A stretch of DNA of 64,000 bases from Impatiens glandulifera (taxonomy: Eukaryota; Streptophyta; Magnoliopsida; Ericales; Balsaminaceae): positions 8,563,889 to 8,627,888 of the forward strand of contig NC_061864.1 of assembly GCF_907164915.1 (NCBI RefSeq), read 5' to 3'. This document shows positions 29,201 through 40,881 of this stretch, one piece after another. How positions within the stretch are numbered: position 1 is the first letter of the stretch; each line of letters begins with the position of its first letter. The notes below the pieces were generated by a model. That model was not told where the DNA came from. It saw only the letters and a list, made by a program, of their open reading frames with translations, and searched no databases. A program made the translations under genes and the position numbers.

Positions 29201-29560
29201 GTGGGAGTCCTTGTTCTTTGCTTCTCGAGGACAGAAGTATTTGTGGTATGTGTTTTCCCACTTACATATTGTCCATTTACACCTTCTGATGTTAATCTTA
29301 CCTCTATTTTCCCTTGTGTTTTTTCTAGGTTTATTACTTTCAAATGTACCTCGCACTCGTTATTCTAGGTTTCTTGCACGGCCTTGTATTTTTACCTGTA
29401 AGTAATCAGTCCTTTTCGATTTCAAATGTCTCTGAAACAAACAGGGAGTCAATAATAAATATGTTTTTTTCTAAACATACTACAGGTTGTTTTGAGCATG
29501 TGGGGTCCACCTTCAAGATGTTTGCCGATGCCAAAGGAAGATCGGTCAACTGTTTGCTAA
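14214..29560 (+). CDS. NPC1-like intracellular sterol transporter (39 exons)
   Basis: Exons: 14214-14267, 14871-14947, 15655-15754, 15938-16045, 16154-16270, 16755-16905, 17313-17560, 17859-18065, 18167-18243, 18311-18428, 19347-19430, 19561-19656, 19815-19916, 20267-20335, 21377-21472, 21578-21685, 22344-22457, 22642-22725, 23311-23439, 23755-23953, 24202-24345, 24446-24489, 25110-25193, 25295-25363, 25453-25529, 26360-26429, 26915-27064, 27290-27355, 27442-27586, 27713-27777, 27867-27932, 28002-28095, 28432-28468, 28554-28611, 28695-28805, 28956-29023, 29179-29245, 29329-29397, 29486-29560. They sum to 1298 codons plus stop, normal for plant NPC1 proteins. A leucine-rich signal peptide precedes the Cys-rich sterol-binding domain ([29 protein letters not shown]). 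The sterol-sensing domain spans about residues 640-815 ([14 protein letters not shown]), and the second RND-type membrane bundle about 1106-1298 ([15 protein letters not shown]). Family role: moving sterols out of the endolysosomal/vacuolar lumen and affecting sphingolipids. The C-terminus (EDRSTVC) lacks the animal-type lysosomal motif. Neighbour: convergent with the NLP gene. Confidence 0.95.
14268..14870 (+). other. Intron 1 of the NPC1-like gene, probable GC-AG
   Basis: Exon 1 must end before an in-frame TGA at 14271-14273. Ending at CAG (14267) with donor GCATGA keeps the LLLLLQ hydrophobic core and continues into [13 protein letters not shown] canonical alternative exists: donor GTATAT at 14244 also joins in frame but removes the leucine core, leaving a poor signal peptide. 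GC is preferred on protein grounds only. Confidence 0.55.
27587..27712 (+). other. GC-AG intron in the NPC1-like gene (intron 29)
   Basis: The donor context is GAAG|GCAAGT, the strongest GC-donor form; the acceptor is GTAAACAG at 27705-27712. The join restores the conserved segment VELEGYENS. The nearest GT (27591) adds four bases and gives an immediate in-frame TGA, so the GC donor is required. Confidence 0.85.
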
Positions 29561-31171
29561 CCTATTCAAAATGGTTAAATTATGGTGAATTTTTTCATAG
29601 ATAGAATGAAAATTTAATTTTCTTTGAGGATGGCAACTTATGTAATCTTTGTGGTTAGACAATGAAGTAGTAGTTTATGCATTCATTGTACTCTGAACTT
29701 GCTAAAAACAGGAAAAACCAAAATATTAAATATTAAAAATGGTGTACAGTAAGTTGTATATCTTTTTATTCAAAATTAATATTTTTTTTTTTTGTTTTGT
29801 CAAAGTTGTATGTATTTCATAGCATTGTATTTAGGAGAAATTAAATAGCCTTAAAGTTAAGTCATATTTAAAAGTTTAAAAAAACTAATTTGAGCAAGTA
29901 GTTCATTGATGACTTCTTCTCGGTGAGTCATTTCTTACTTCATTTGTCATTGTTTTATTTTCTGCACCGTTTTATTTGTGTTCAGATCTGTTTGCTCGCT
30001 TTGTTCGGCCCACTCTTGTAGAAGATTTTGCAGTTTTTTTGCTCAGTGAGATTTTTGGTTCTAGGAATTTATTCAATTCTGGATTCCTGATTTTGTTAAA
30101 GAGATTGATGTATGTCATGACGGATTGGTTTGCTAGTAGAAATTGTTCCTAGATTTATATAATTAACAATTTCTTGACAATATGAAAGAATTTGAACGTC
30201 ATTGAGTCCCAGGCCTTTGACAGTGATGATCACAACTTTGATTGCTTTCATTTTCATTCATTATAATGTTTATTTTATTAATTTTTTTTTGTCTTGCTAT
30301 CAAATAATTTTCCTATGTTTGTGTTAATAATGACGACAATATGTCTTGTGTTTGCATCATTGTTAATGGCTGTGTCGGTACGTGCAATGAATTTGTTATT
30401 TCTGACCTGAATTTTAATTTATGCTTCAGGTTTTGCTATTGTGAATAGTTCAGATATATTTGTAGTATTCTTGTACAATTATCTTCAAAATTTTGTCTAC
30501 GTTGTCTGTTCTCTGAAATTAAAATTATTCCTTGCTTTATAAATTTGTGAACAAATATGACTAATATGTTCATTCCGTTTGTTTTTTTTTCTTGAAATTG
30601 TGACTATCCAATACTAAAAATTTAAATTAACTATGTCAAGATTTTTGGTATGCAGATTTGCTTGTGCATTTATTAAAGAATGTCTAGTTTATCATTTTTT
30701 TTTAGTCATTTTGAAAATTTCTAATAGCAATAGCAATATTTGACTTCTCTCCACATAATTTTATTTTTGTTTTGAGAGTTTTAAAATCAATTTCATTTGA
30801 TCTTTTTATACTGTCCAATCTGATCTTAGAGCTACATTAAAATTCACTCTCTTTTTTTCTACAGTCAAAACATATATTTGAAGCCAACATAAAAAGAGAT
30901 CAAAGGTCTCATGCCATTAAGAACACTCTAAATCGAACAAATTAGTGTCACTATGTATATGAAAAGTTTGTACCGAATAAATGATAATCCCAAATAGTCT
31001 ATAAAAATATTAGAGAAATCTTTTCAAGCTAAAAAAACTAGTACTTGTAAGTTGCAGTCATCTTTTTACAACGGTTGGTTTCATAAACAGAAACTAACAC
31101 TTCTATGAAGCTTTCTTTCTTCTATTCTTCTATTATTCTGTATTCTTGAATAATGTTTAATGAGTCCTCCA
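29561..31171. other. Shared 3' intergenic region between convergent genes
   Basis: This holds the 3' UTRs of the NPC1-like gene (+) and the NLP gene (-). No convincing exon was found. The plus strand is T-rich and has no canonical AATAAA close to the NPC1 stop; the poly(A) sites cannot be placed. Confidence 0.5.
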
Positions 31172-33838
31172 TCAAGAAGATGATATACGAACCAGAGACA
31201 GCTTAATAGTATCTCCCAGAGATGAACGGCTAACGTCCACACATTCCTGTAGATCAGCATCGCATGTTAGCAGCACCCACTCGAAATCATCGTCCAAGTA
31301 CTTCAAATGGAAACCGTCGTTTCCATCCTCTATCCCAAACCTTCTATTGATTTCTCTTGTCAAGTCCTTGTACCTCCAATGGCTTTGCAGCCGAAATCTA
31401 ATCTTCTCTTCTCCATAAGCCACCTTTATTCTCGGAGGGGGAGGTGAAGGATCTTTTACGTCTGCTACAACTGTTACTACTGTAGGCTGCTGCATGCCTT
31501 CCTCGTTCAGTGATTTATGGCTATGAGACCTCGGAAAGAACTTGTTCCGATGGTGGTGATGATGATGCTGATGATCTCCATCGTTAGAGACATGAATTCC
31601 GGCTTCACTTCTCACTCTTTTAAGCGAGGAACCACTGCTTCCTGCTGTTTCCTTTTTTATTGTTGTATTCTGTTCAATTGCTAATTTTGGCTGAGATGCT
31701 GTTGAACAACATTGACTAGAACTAGAACTATGGCTGCCGGATGAAGATTGCTTTCGCTGTTCATCGGCTGGATTGTTTGTTGTCGTCGTGGTTGTCACAA
31801 ATGGACTGGTTCTCGAGATATTAGGAGACGCTAGGGTAGGGAAGCTCGAATAGAACGATCCTATTTGCAAAGTGCCTGAAGTGCCTTGGACTGAATCGAT
31901 TACATGCTGGAGCTTCTGTAACGAATGGCCGACTTTCTTCAGTTTTCGAGACGGCCATCTTGTTATTCCGTGTTGTCTGCATATCCTCTTCAATGTAGTT
32001 GGGCAGACTGAATTGAAACAAAAAACATAAATGTTTAGAATTCAGATCATCATCATTGAAGAAGAAGAAGAAATCGTCGGTTTCTTACCACCAATCTTCC
32101 TTGCAGCGTCTTTTAGGCTGCCGGAGAAATACTGCTGAAGCACTTGCAATGTGATCGCCTTCTCCGCTTTTGTCTTCCTCCGATCACCTCCGCTGGCTTT
32201 ATTCGTCACCGCGTTCTCTTCAATGATGAATTTATCGACGGGGAGAGCTTCTAATTCTAGTTCTTCTTCTTCCAGTTGTTCTTCTTCTTGTTCTTCTTCG
32301 TCTTCTTCGATTTCCTTATCCGTGACGACTCTCAAACTCCAGCATACATTTTGTATAATAGTGGACAATGAAGTTAACAACTCCTTCTGTTCTTCAGGAT
32401 CAATACAGTTTTTCGGCAAGAAGAATTCCAAAACGAAGTCAGATGATCCGGTGTTCATACTTCGAAGACGAATGGCGACAGCCGCTCGCAAACCGAACAT
32501 CCTGGCGTGATGAGAAAGTGGATACTCTGTTTTGGAGAAGGAAGTCACGTCCGGCGAGAAACAAGGCTGGTTGGTCGTAAACGCCCTACCGGCCACACCT
32601 TGACCTTTCAATAAGTGATGCTCGGAGCATGCTTCGAGGAATGGACGAAAACTGGCGTCGGCTACATAGCATGCTGAATCGACGGTTGAGACGCAGCGAG
32701 CGTAGTTCTCGTGGGAATGACGGCTACCACCTTTGCCTTGTTGAACGCAGGAAACCCATGTTTGAGCCAATGGCAATCCATGTGTGCTGCATGCTGACTC
32801 CAAAACGCGTAGAATCTCGGGTAGTGCGGCTTGATAGGTGTTCAATAATACCTTAGAAGTGTTTACGTTTGCGTTTGCATTTGCATTATCTGAAACTTCC
32901 GACGTAGTTCGAAGATCAACAGCCTACATGCAAATTACATTAAGGAAAATGAAGATAACTCCAATAGTAAAAGCAAAACAGATGAGAGATCGAACCTGGA
33001 GAGCTTTACAAACGCTTTCGAGTTCAGGACGGTAATCCGCCTTTTGAGCAGTGGTTACAACCTCTATCACACCCAAGCAACTGTGACTGCCCTGTTCAAA
33101 AACAGGGACCGCCAGCGTTCCACGAACGCCGAATCTCTGGGCGTCGTTGACGCGGGCATACTCATTATTGGTAAAGAACCGAACATCTGGTGTCCATTCT
33201 GGTACTTTATCCTTAAAAACTCTTCCGGGCATTCCTTCAATTTGCTGATTCGAATTCCCATCAGTTGGAAACTGATAATTCATCGATATTTCTCTGTAGC
33301 TAGCGAGGCTAGGGATATTAAGATCGAGAGAGAATGGTTGATTGGTAGTAGTCAATACTCGTTTTCCTCCACTATTAACCGGAATCCATACTTGAATAAG
33401 AGCATCTTTGTTTCTAGTTGATTCCCTTATGTAATTTAGAGCTCGAATTAACCTGTCCATGACTGAACCGGCATTATTAGATCTTGGTGCAATCCATAAT
33501 CGTCTGGTGGGATCAGGAACTTCGGTTAGCCATTGAGTTGGGACTGGGAGATTATCGAGTAAAGAAGAAGAAGAAGGAGAAGAAGGGTAGTTTTGAATTG
33601 GGTTGATGCTTGATTCTAATTCGTTGTTGTTGTTAGTTGATTCGATATTAGACCATGAAAAAGAAGGATCGAAAAGAGAAGAGGATAAAGGGGTGTTGCT
33701 ATTCAAGAAGTTTGAACCAGCTGGTGTTTCTAACCAACATCCTTCTAATAAGAGTTCATCCATGTAATCTAGATCCATTGGAGTTTCCGCCATTGTTGAA
33801 TTCAGTGAGAAAAAAGACCCATCATCCATCTTCTTCAA
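31172..33838 (-). CDS. NIN-like protein (RWP-RK/PB1 nitrate-response transcription factor), NLP1/2 type
   Basis: Three exons on the minus strand: 33838-32996, 32923-32089 and 32007-31172, giving 837 residues. The N-terminal region carries [18 protein letters not shown], the signature of the NLP1/2/NIN group, then the GAF-like regulatory half (about 100-280, with GMPGRVF and [10 protein letters not shown]) and a second conserved block ([39 protein letters not shown]). An acidic run precedes the RWP-RK domain (about 530-590), which contains [23 protein letters not shown] with RWPSRK at 576-581. A C-terminal PB1 domain (about 752-834) has a basic [12 protein letters not shown] face and the OPCA-like [17 protein letters not shown]. 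Family role: nuclear factors that bind nitrate-responsive elements and drive nitrate assimilation or nodulation genes; PB1 mediates pairing. The introns are only 72 and 81 bp. A serine-rich, histidine-rich linker separates the two DNA-binding/pairing domains. The protein is shorter than Arabidopsis NLP2, mainly in the linker before RWP-RK. The paralogue cannot be fixed without a tree. Confidence 0.93.
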
Positions 33839-33877
33839 ACTGAAAAGTCTATTCCATTATTTCACCCAATCCTAAAT

Positions 33878-34257
33878 CTGAAAAATCAAAAAAGAATAGA
33901 TTCAGATGCCAAAGCAAGAGAGCACCACGAAAGTTTATCTTTTTATTAATAAGAAAGAAAACAGATTCTTCCAGACTAAAAAGATAGTCAGTCACTCAGT
34001 CAAATCTGGTTTTTGTTTTTTTTTTTATTGATGTTGAAGATTTGTGTCTTAAATCCTAAACAAACAAACACCCAAGATCTTCTTCTTCTTCTTCTATCAA
34101 TATTAACATGTAGCTGAAGAGACAGACCCAGAAATGGAGGGATTCAAGATTCTCAGATTCCTGGATATTCCTTCCTCTCATAAGAACACGTTTCTTTTTT
34201 TGTTTTCTTTAGAAAAAAAAAGTCCAAGGATGAGAAAGAATGAAAGAAAGAAAATAC
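33878..34257 (-). other. Possible 5' UTR intron of the NLP gene
   Basis: On the minus strand a donor-like AAAG|GTATTTTC ends at 34258 and an acceptor with a T-rich tract, TTTGATTTTTCAG, ends at 33878. Introns in NLP leaders are common, but here the call rests only on splice-like motifs. An alternative acceptor sits at about 33842. Confidence 0.3.
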
Positions 34258-34529
34258 CTTTGTGTGGCTGCAAAATGAGACAATGACTGGTGACTTTATT
34301 TGAGAAGAAATCAAATCGTGATCTTTAGAAGAAAATAAACTATCAGCAGCCGGCAGCAGCAGCTGAATCAATCAATTTACAACCCCACCTTCTTTATTTC
34401 TTCCCAAGAGAAAAGAAAATGGTTTTTGAGTTTCAGGTTTAACAACCACTACCACCACCACCGTTGTTGTTGAAAGAAGATTCTTCTTTCTGCATCTGCA
34501 TCTGCTAGTTGATGAAGGAAGGACCCCAC

Positions 34530-34633
34530 CACACACACACACACACACAGTTCTTTGGGATTCCCGATATAAGCAGGTCAACACAAACACCTTTTTTTTT
34601 TTTTAACTCTTTACTGGAAGAGAGAGAGAGAGA
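34530..34633. repeat. (CA)n and (GA)n microsatellites in the NLP leader/promoter
   Basis: An alternating CA run of about 20 bp lies at 34530-34549 and a GA run of about 16 bp at 34618-34633. On the transcribed (minus) strand the second is a CT run, a common feature of plant core promoters and leaders. Confidence 0.9.
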
Positions 34634-34783
34634 AGAAGAATCATGAAAGGGAGGGTGGGGGTGAGGTTAAACAGCTAATGGGGTATCTGGAATCTGGGAT
34701 TTTAAAGAGATCATTGATGGGAGAGAGCTAAAATTGATTGTTAATCGTAAAGAAGGGGGACCAGGGGGGAAAGTGATGACGAA

Positions 34784-34806
34784 ATATATATATATAAAAA
34801 AATATG
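34784..34806 (-). promoter_or_regulatory. Possible TATA region of the NLP gene
   Basis: A TA-rich run reads TTTTTTTATATATATATAT on the minus strand, about 950 bp upstream of the start codon, which would leave a long leader that includes the possible UTR intron. This is the only TATA-like run found between the start codon and the duplicated repeats at 35087. Confidence 0.3.
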
Positions 34807-35086
34807 CATAATGGATCAGAAAGCAGCAAAGAAAAACAAAGCAAAGCAAAGTTAATTTCATTTCTCCTGGTCCAAATGCAAGTGGGTCTGGTGTGTCTAA
34901 ATAATAATAACAATAGTCAGCCGCAAACCAGAGTGGGTCAAATTTTAATGGTGCTGACTGACGCTGTTGCCATTTTCCCCAAATTGCTAGCCTTTTTTTC
35001 TGTCCACAAATCATCATAAAGAAACTCATTGATTTTCAGCTACAAACAACAATCAAAGTGGAATGAACATTCATAAACTCCAATAC

Positions 35087-36282
35087 TAATAATAATAACA
35101 ATGACAATGGTTTCCTACTTTTATGTTATTTTACTTTAATTCATTGTCAACTTACAATTAAAGATCATGTCCGGTTTGAATTATTTGAAAAGAAAAAGAT
35201 ATTATTTAATTTTTTTTTCATTTATTTTATTATTCAATTCATTAACTAAAATATGTTTTATTTTATAATTATATATTATTACTCTTTAAGACATTTAATT
35301 ATTTTTTTTAACACAAATCATTACTTCATAAAAAAAAATCAAATTAAAAAAAAAAATAACAGTACAAACAAGACCTTGGTACAAGACAGAACATAAACTT
35401 TAGGTTACCATTTAGTGTCATAAGGATAGAAGTAGAACTCATGTCTTTAAATTGTCATATTTCTTTGTAATCAAATATTTTATAACAACTTACAATGATC
35501 ATATTATGCTAATAATAATAACAATAACAATGACAATGGTTTCCTACTTTTAATGTCATTTTACTTTAATTCATTGTCAACTTACAACTTTAAGATGATG
35601 GGAAATTTGATGAGATGACACTGAAGATACCTAAATAGTAAAATGTGTCCGCGTTTAAAAAAAAACGTTTGTGACACTTTTATTTTTTTTGGACGAAATT
35701 ACCCCGTTTCAAGACGTAATCGGCATTCGCGATATGCACCCGACATTCGCGAGACTATCCGGGCAATCGCGAGACGAAAAAAAAAATTATTTTGAAAAAA
35801 AAAAAAAACCGTCTCGCGAATGCCAGTTGCGTCTCGCGATTATGGAAGTCTTGCGACAGAGACAATTTCGTCAAAAAAAAATATAAAAGTGTCACTCGCA
35901 TTTTTTTTTATGAGGGGAGTTAAAAAATTCAAATTGTCTAATCTTTAAGGCCATTTAGTCAAATTTCCCCTTAAGATCATGTTTTGAATTATTTGAAAAG
36001 AAAAAAATATATATTTTTTTATCATTTATTCTATTATTCAATTTATTAACTAAAATATATTTTATTTTATAATTATATATTATTACTCTTTAAGACATTT
36101 TTTTAAAAATTTAACACAAATCATTACTTCAGAAAAAAAAAATAACAGTACAAACAAGACCTTGGTACAAGACAACATAAACATTAGGTTACCATTTGTA
36201 AGGATAGAACTCAATGTCTTTAAATTGTCATATTTCTTTGTAATCAAATATTTTATAACAACTTACAATGATCATATTATGC
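35087..36282. repeat. Tandem duplication, second copy split by an insertion
   Basis: Copy A (35087-35519) and copy B (35520-36282) share long colinear stretches. Both begin with TAATAATAATAACAAT, both contain ACAGTACAAACAAGACCTTG, and both end with ACAATGATCATATTATGC. Copy B carries the 371-bp element at 35600-35970 in its interior. The uninterrupted site in copy A reads ATTAAAGATCAT, so the insertion came after the duplication. Confidence 0.9.
35600..35970. mobile_element. Foldback MULE-type MITE with 10-bp target duplication
   Basis: Ends are GGGAAATTTGATGAG and CTAAATGGCC-side ...GTCAAATTTCCCC, inverted copies of each other. The flanking decamers TTAAGATGAT (35590-35599) and TTAAGATCAT (35971-35980) differ at one base. 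The two halves form a long imperfect inverted repeat, with shared GTGACACTTTTAT, GACGAAATT and ATTCGCGAGAC words in mirror order. The TSD length and long arms point to the Mutator superfamily. It has no coding capacity. Confidence 0.8.
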
Positions 36283-38529
36283 CCCTCTCAAATAAATGGT
36301 CTTTGTTGTATCTTTATACATAATTTAGCCACAAGATTGCTTGTTGAAGTTTGGATTCTATTGTTGATTACAAATGTTGGTAATCTTTTTTAATGTTATT
36401 TTGAGTTGTATCTAGATAATTTGTGATAAATTACTACCATAGATGATGTTTTGTATTTTGAAAATGCAATTTATAAAATTGCATCCTATAAAAAAAAGAA
36501 CAATATTTTAGTAAGAGTACTAAGATTCATGGTAAGTCACTTTCAATGCTTAATCAATTCAAAACTTGTTTTATATTCTGTTGCAATCTGAACATAATAA
36601 TAATAATATAGCCTAATAGATCTGAACATAATAATAATATAGAAAAATAAAATATACCTAATAGAGAAGAAATTTGATTATAATTTGTAAAAAAATGACT
36701 TTCATTTGACTTTCAAATTTAATTCGGTATAAACTATAGCGTATAAATAAAATCAAATATATCTCAACGTATAGCAAATAAGTTGAATAATCTAAAATAA
36801 AAATAATAAAAAAAGTTATAACTAATAAATGTATCAAAATCACATTATGTATAAGAATAAACTGAATATTATTATAAATATATATGATTGTGTATAACAA
36901 ATAAGCTGATTTTATATGTAGGCGTGATATAGTTTTATAGTTTATTTAGTTGCAATTTTTCGATTGGTATGATTTTTATAATAATAAGTATTAGTTAATT
37001 AGATTATTTTATAATTGGATATTAAAAAAATAAAATAAAGGTGTGGTGACAGATGTAAGTCTGATACCGTCAAATATTGTACAGCTTGTACCATTTGCCC
37101 ACCACTTGTGCCGTAACATTATTTATAAATTAAAAAGATATTTTTATGTTTTAATAAAAAAATCATAACAATTGACAAAAACATATATGATAATAAGGAC
37201 AGAATACTTAAATAATTCACATGAAAATAAATAATCAAATAAAATTGAAAATAAATAAAGAGAAATGAGATTCCTACAATCCTGTTGCAATTCGGATAGA
37301 TTTAAATGATAGATGAATTATTTCAATTTTATTTGATTATTTAAATAATTTATAGTTCTCTCCCATGTATCTTCTTTCTATGATTAAATTAAAATTAATT
37401 TAACAACTAAAATATTATAAATATTTTTGATTAAATATTAAAAATACTTTACCAAACAATATTATAATCCAAATCTTTATACTTTATACACTAAATGGAT
37501 CTGGTTATATGAAGGAGGATTCCATGAAGGCGACTGACTATTTGATGATCTCTATATTAATTAATATTCTGAATTTTTTTTTGTTTGTTAAAAGAAACAA
37601 TACACCATTGGCACAGCTATTTAGGGTTTTTTTTATAGCACACCAACCAAACCACAAACCAACAACCAACTAAAAAGAAAAAGAAAGATGCTCTTACTTA
37701 CCACAAGTTTTTAGAGATTATTTGAAAATCAATTATATTTTGAAACCCCATTTCTGATTTTGTTTGAATGTGGATCCAAATTTATTATATACACTTATGA
37801 TTTTGTGGACCTTAAATTGGAATCAAATCATATAATGAACAAATAAAGATTATCATTTTGAACTATACTCTTTCCTCTGTTTGGTTAATTTGTTCTCTTG
37901 AGGTTAGAAACTTCCAATGTTGCTTCACAATTTGTAACATTTTCATTTGATAAACTCCAACCATCCTGCAATAGATAGACACAAAAGAAGACAATAAATG
38001 ACCTCACTTAGCTATGGATACATGATTAAAAAACAATAAGAATCATTTAAAATATCAGGACACATACAAATAAAAAAAAGAATACAATCACGTTGCCCCA
38101 ACATTTTATCGATTTCGTAAATTTTTAAGAAAAACGAATAATTCTTGTAAATCAAATTTTTATTATTAATTATTTAATTAATAAATATATATATAAATAA
38201 ATTATTATATTTTTCTCTCCATTATATTAATATTTTATAAAAGTTTGGTATAAAGTAGTTATTATAATTATATATTTTATTTGGTAAAAGTTTATATTTA
38301 GGACAATTTTTGTAATTTTGTGGGTCACAAATATTTTATTTAAAGTGGGCCACAAATATTTTGTTTAAATTGACCATAATTATAAGGTATCCCTTATTAC
38401 CATATTTCAAATTAGACATTTCTTTCTAACGAGATATTTTACTCTACAAAAATAATAGGAATGTTTCCTCAAATATACATGGATCTAAAAGTTATAGATT
38501 TTAATAACTCAAAAAAAAACTTACACTGA
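36283..38529. other. AT-rich intergenic DNA
   Basis: No gene recognised. The only distinctive item is a 35-bp copy of a motif otherwise found in the 46-kb and 63-kb repeats (see 37961-37995). Confidence 0.5.
37961..37995 (-). repeat. Dispersed copy of a splice-acceptor-like repeat motif
   Basis: CCATCCTGCAATAGATAGAC followed by ACAAAAGAAGACA also occurs, with small changes, at 46821-46852, 46882-46917, 63191-63220 and 63249-63281. Read on the minus strand it is a pyrimidine-rich tract ending TATTGCAG|GATGG, the form of a 3' splice site. Confidence 0.7.
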
Positions 38530-38786
38530 AAAACAATAAGGAAGAATGTCAATTTTATTTACAAAGTTGGAGCGAGGTATCAAATTTATTTATAAACTCG
38601 TAAAATTCTATTTTTGTTTATAAAGTTATTGAAGTGTCAAAATTAAAAAATAACGAAAGTCATCTATTATGGTTAGATTTGTATTCACCACGTATATATT
38701 TTTTAAGTTTTTTTTTTTTCATTTCAAACAAACCTAGACTTATTAAATAAATAAAATTATCTTGTCTTTTTTTACCACCTAACTTA

Positions 38787-39690
38787 GAGCTCGTTTGATG
38801 TAGGGTTATTAGGATTTTATCTAGATTTTGTCCAAATAACCATGTTTGACAAAATTAGGTAAAAAACCAGTTTTTATTTTTTTTTTTCCTTTTTAACTTT
38901 TTTTTTTTTTGTTTTCACTCCTTCTTTCTACTCTCTCCTCTAACTGAACTTATATATGTATTTAATAGTTATAATTAATAATACAATTAATTTCTATCCT
39001 TTTTTTTCTTCACCTCTCTCAATTTTTTTTTTTAAATTATTATAAATTTTTATTTAAAACAAGGTATATTTATAAATTAATTATTTTGATATTTAGATAT
39101 ATTAACTTTATTTTTAATATAAATTATTTATTTAAAATTTTATAATATAGTAGATTATAATTAGATTTAGATTGTGTTTTAAATTTTATTTAAGATAATT
39201 AATAAAAAAAATTAAAATGAAATAATTTTAGAATTTAATTTATATTAAAATAAATTAAAATGTAAATAAATATTATATATATATATATATTAAAATAAAT
39301 TTTTATTAATATAAAATAAAATATTAAGTAGAATGTAATTTAAGTATTTATATAGATAAAGGACTTTCATTACTATATAAATAAAATTTTAAATGAATAA
39401 TGATTTAAAGTTAATTTATATAAAAAAAAAATTGAATAATTTTTTTTATAAATATTAAATTTAAATGATATATATTTATAAATTAATGAAAATAAATTTT
39501 ATAATATAATAAAATATTATAATATATATATATATATATATTATTTTTATTAATATAAAATAAAAGATTTAAGTAGGGGTAATTTGGGTATTTTAATTAA
39601 TAAAAGGATTGATTTGATTTATGATGGGATTGTTGGATTTTGGGATAAAACCTGAGTTTTATCCCAAAAACCCAAAGATCAAACGAGCCC
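38787..39690. mobile_element. PIF/Harbinger-type element nested in the MULE arm
   Basis: Ends GAGCTCGTTTGAT and ATCAAACGAGCCC form a 13-bp inverted repeat with one mismatch, flanked by TTA on both sides (38784-38786 and 39691-39693), the PIF/Harbinger target. When the element and one TTA are removed, the flanks read on continuously (CCTAACTTAGCTCCTCGCC) and align with the opposite MULE arm (CTAAATTACCTCGCC reversed), which proves insertion into an existing MULE. The interior is AT-rich and non-coding. Confidence 0.85.
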
Positions 39691-39870
39691 TTAGCTCCTC
39701 GCCACCGACCTCTTGATCAGCAACCCTCTTCACTAACAAAGTCGTAAGTAGATTTTCTGGGCCCTCTCGGTTCCAAAGTCACCTCACGAACATCACATTA
39801 GGGTTTGGTCGTGACGATTTAGTACAGTTACAAAAGGAGCATCCTCCTGTTTTGACCCGATACGTGAAAA

Positions 39871-40230
39871 GATGTCGACGAACTTGTTAATAAAGGGAAG
39901 AATGTTGTTTCCTGTGACAATGAAAATCAAGGGGCGGCCAGTTCTTCATTGACTTCGGGAAGGTTCAGCCAAAATATCTAGAACCGCAACTGCCACCAAT
40001 TGTATCGGAAATATCTGAAACAGTTAGTTTATTATATGGATTCCACCGTTCTTAGTACTGGGCCCACCTCCTGTTGAGCCAAAGGATCCTAGAGCGACAA
40101 TTGTGAAGAAGAAAAGGAAACACAATTCGAACATTGACATTGCCTCTCCAAGTTTAAATGCTGTAGAAGAACAGGGAGGGAGGAAGAAGAAGTTCGTTCG
40201 TGGCTAAAGATGAATTTGGGGAACAGGCGG
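39871..40230 (+). pseudogene. Captured gene fragment, identity unknown
   Basis: Three frame-shifted but coherent protein-like stretches lie in order: MSTNLLIKGRMLFPVTMKIK, then FIDFGKVQPKYLEPQLPPIV, then VEPKDPRATIVKKKRKHNSN continuing to a lysine-rich end GGRKKKFVRG. The base composition is well above the AT-rich surroundings. I do not recognise the parent gene. A further short coding-like stretch (VKFNRAERKALEIS) lies at about 40265-40330. Because it sits between MULE arms it is most simply host sequence captured by the element; stops and frame breaks indicate it is not functional as one protein. Confidence 0.45.
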
Positions 40231-40565
40231 TGGTTGAAGAGGAGAGAGGAGGCAGTCTCCGGTGAAATTTAACCGTGCAGAGAGGAAGGCGTTGGAGATA
40301 TCGTCGGAAGGAACTGTGTCTGATGATTCTTGATTGTGACAGTTAGTTTAAAGTAGTTTATAATTTTCTTTTATTTTCTGTAGAAGATGGTTTAAACTCT
40401 TACTAATTTCTTGATTATAATGTGCAGCAACAATATGGTTGTAAGCAAAATATAATTATGTAACTTATCTGAATCTGAATATGTCTTTTACTGGATTTTA
40501 TTTATTTTTATTTGATATGGAATTATATTTACATGCTTAATGATATTTAGGTGGTTACGGCTGTT

Positions 40566-40671
40566 GGCGAAGAGGGCGGGGACGGCAACGGCCGGTGAAG
40601 AGGGCGGCGACGGCAACAACGGCTGGTGAAGAGGGCGGCGACGGTGGTTGCCGGTGAAGATGTCGGCGAGG
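40566..40671. repeat. GC-rich ~30-bp tandem repeat inside the MULE
   Basis: About three and a half imperfect units of GGTGAAGAGGGCGGCGACGG-type sequence. They belong to the inner end of the right arm, because the left arm after the nested element has the related CCTCGCC...CCGACCTCTT words inverted. Confidence 0.8.
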
Positions 40672-40793
40672 TAATTTAGATCGGTAAAAAAGACGAGATA
40701 ATTTTATTTACTTATTTAATAAGTCTAGGTTTGTTTGAAATGAAAAAATAAATAACTTAAAAGAAATATATATACGTGGATACAAATCTAACC

Positions 40794-40881
40794 CTGTTAA
40801 ATGAGAGATGAGATATGCTGTTCCAAAATTTATGTTCCTGTTAAATGAGAGATGAGATATGTTGTTCCAAAATTTATGTTC
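40794..40881. repeat. 44-bp direct tandem duplication
   Basis: Units 40794-40837 and 40838-40881 are identical except for one base (ATATGCTG versus ATATGTTG). The near identity indicates a recent duplication within the MULE right arm. Confidence 0.95.

Noticed and set aside
29600..31150. Extra gene between the NPC1-like and NLP genes
   Set aside because: No open frame with conserved motifs or convincing splice pattern exists; it is best read as 3' UTRs and spacer.
32151..33421. Plus-strand and out-of-frame open frames over the NLP gene
   Set aside because: They are shadows of the NLP exons; only the minus-strand frame shows conserved domains.
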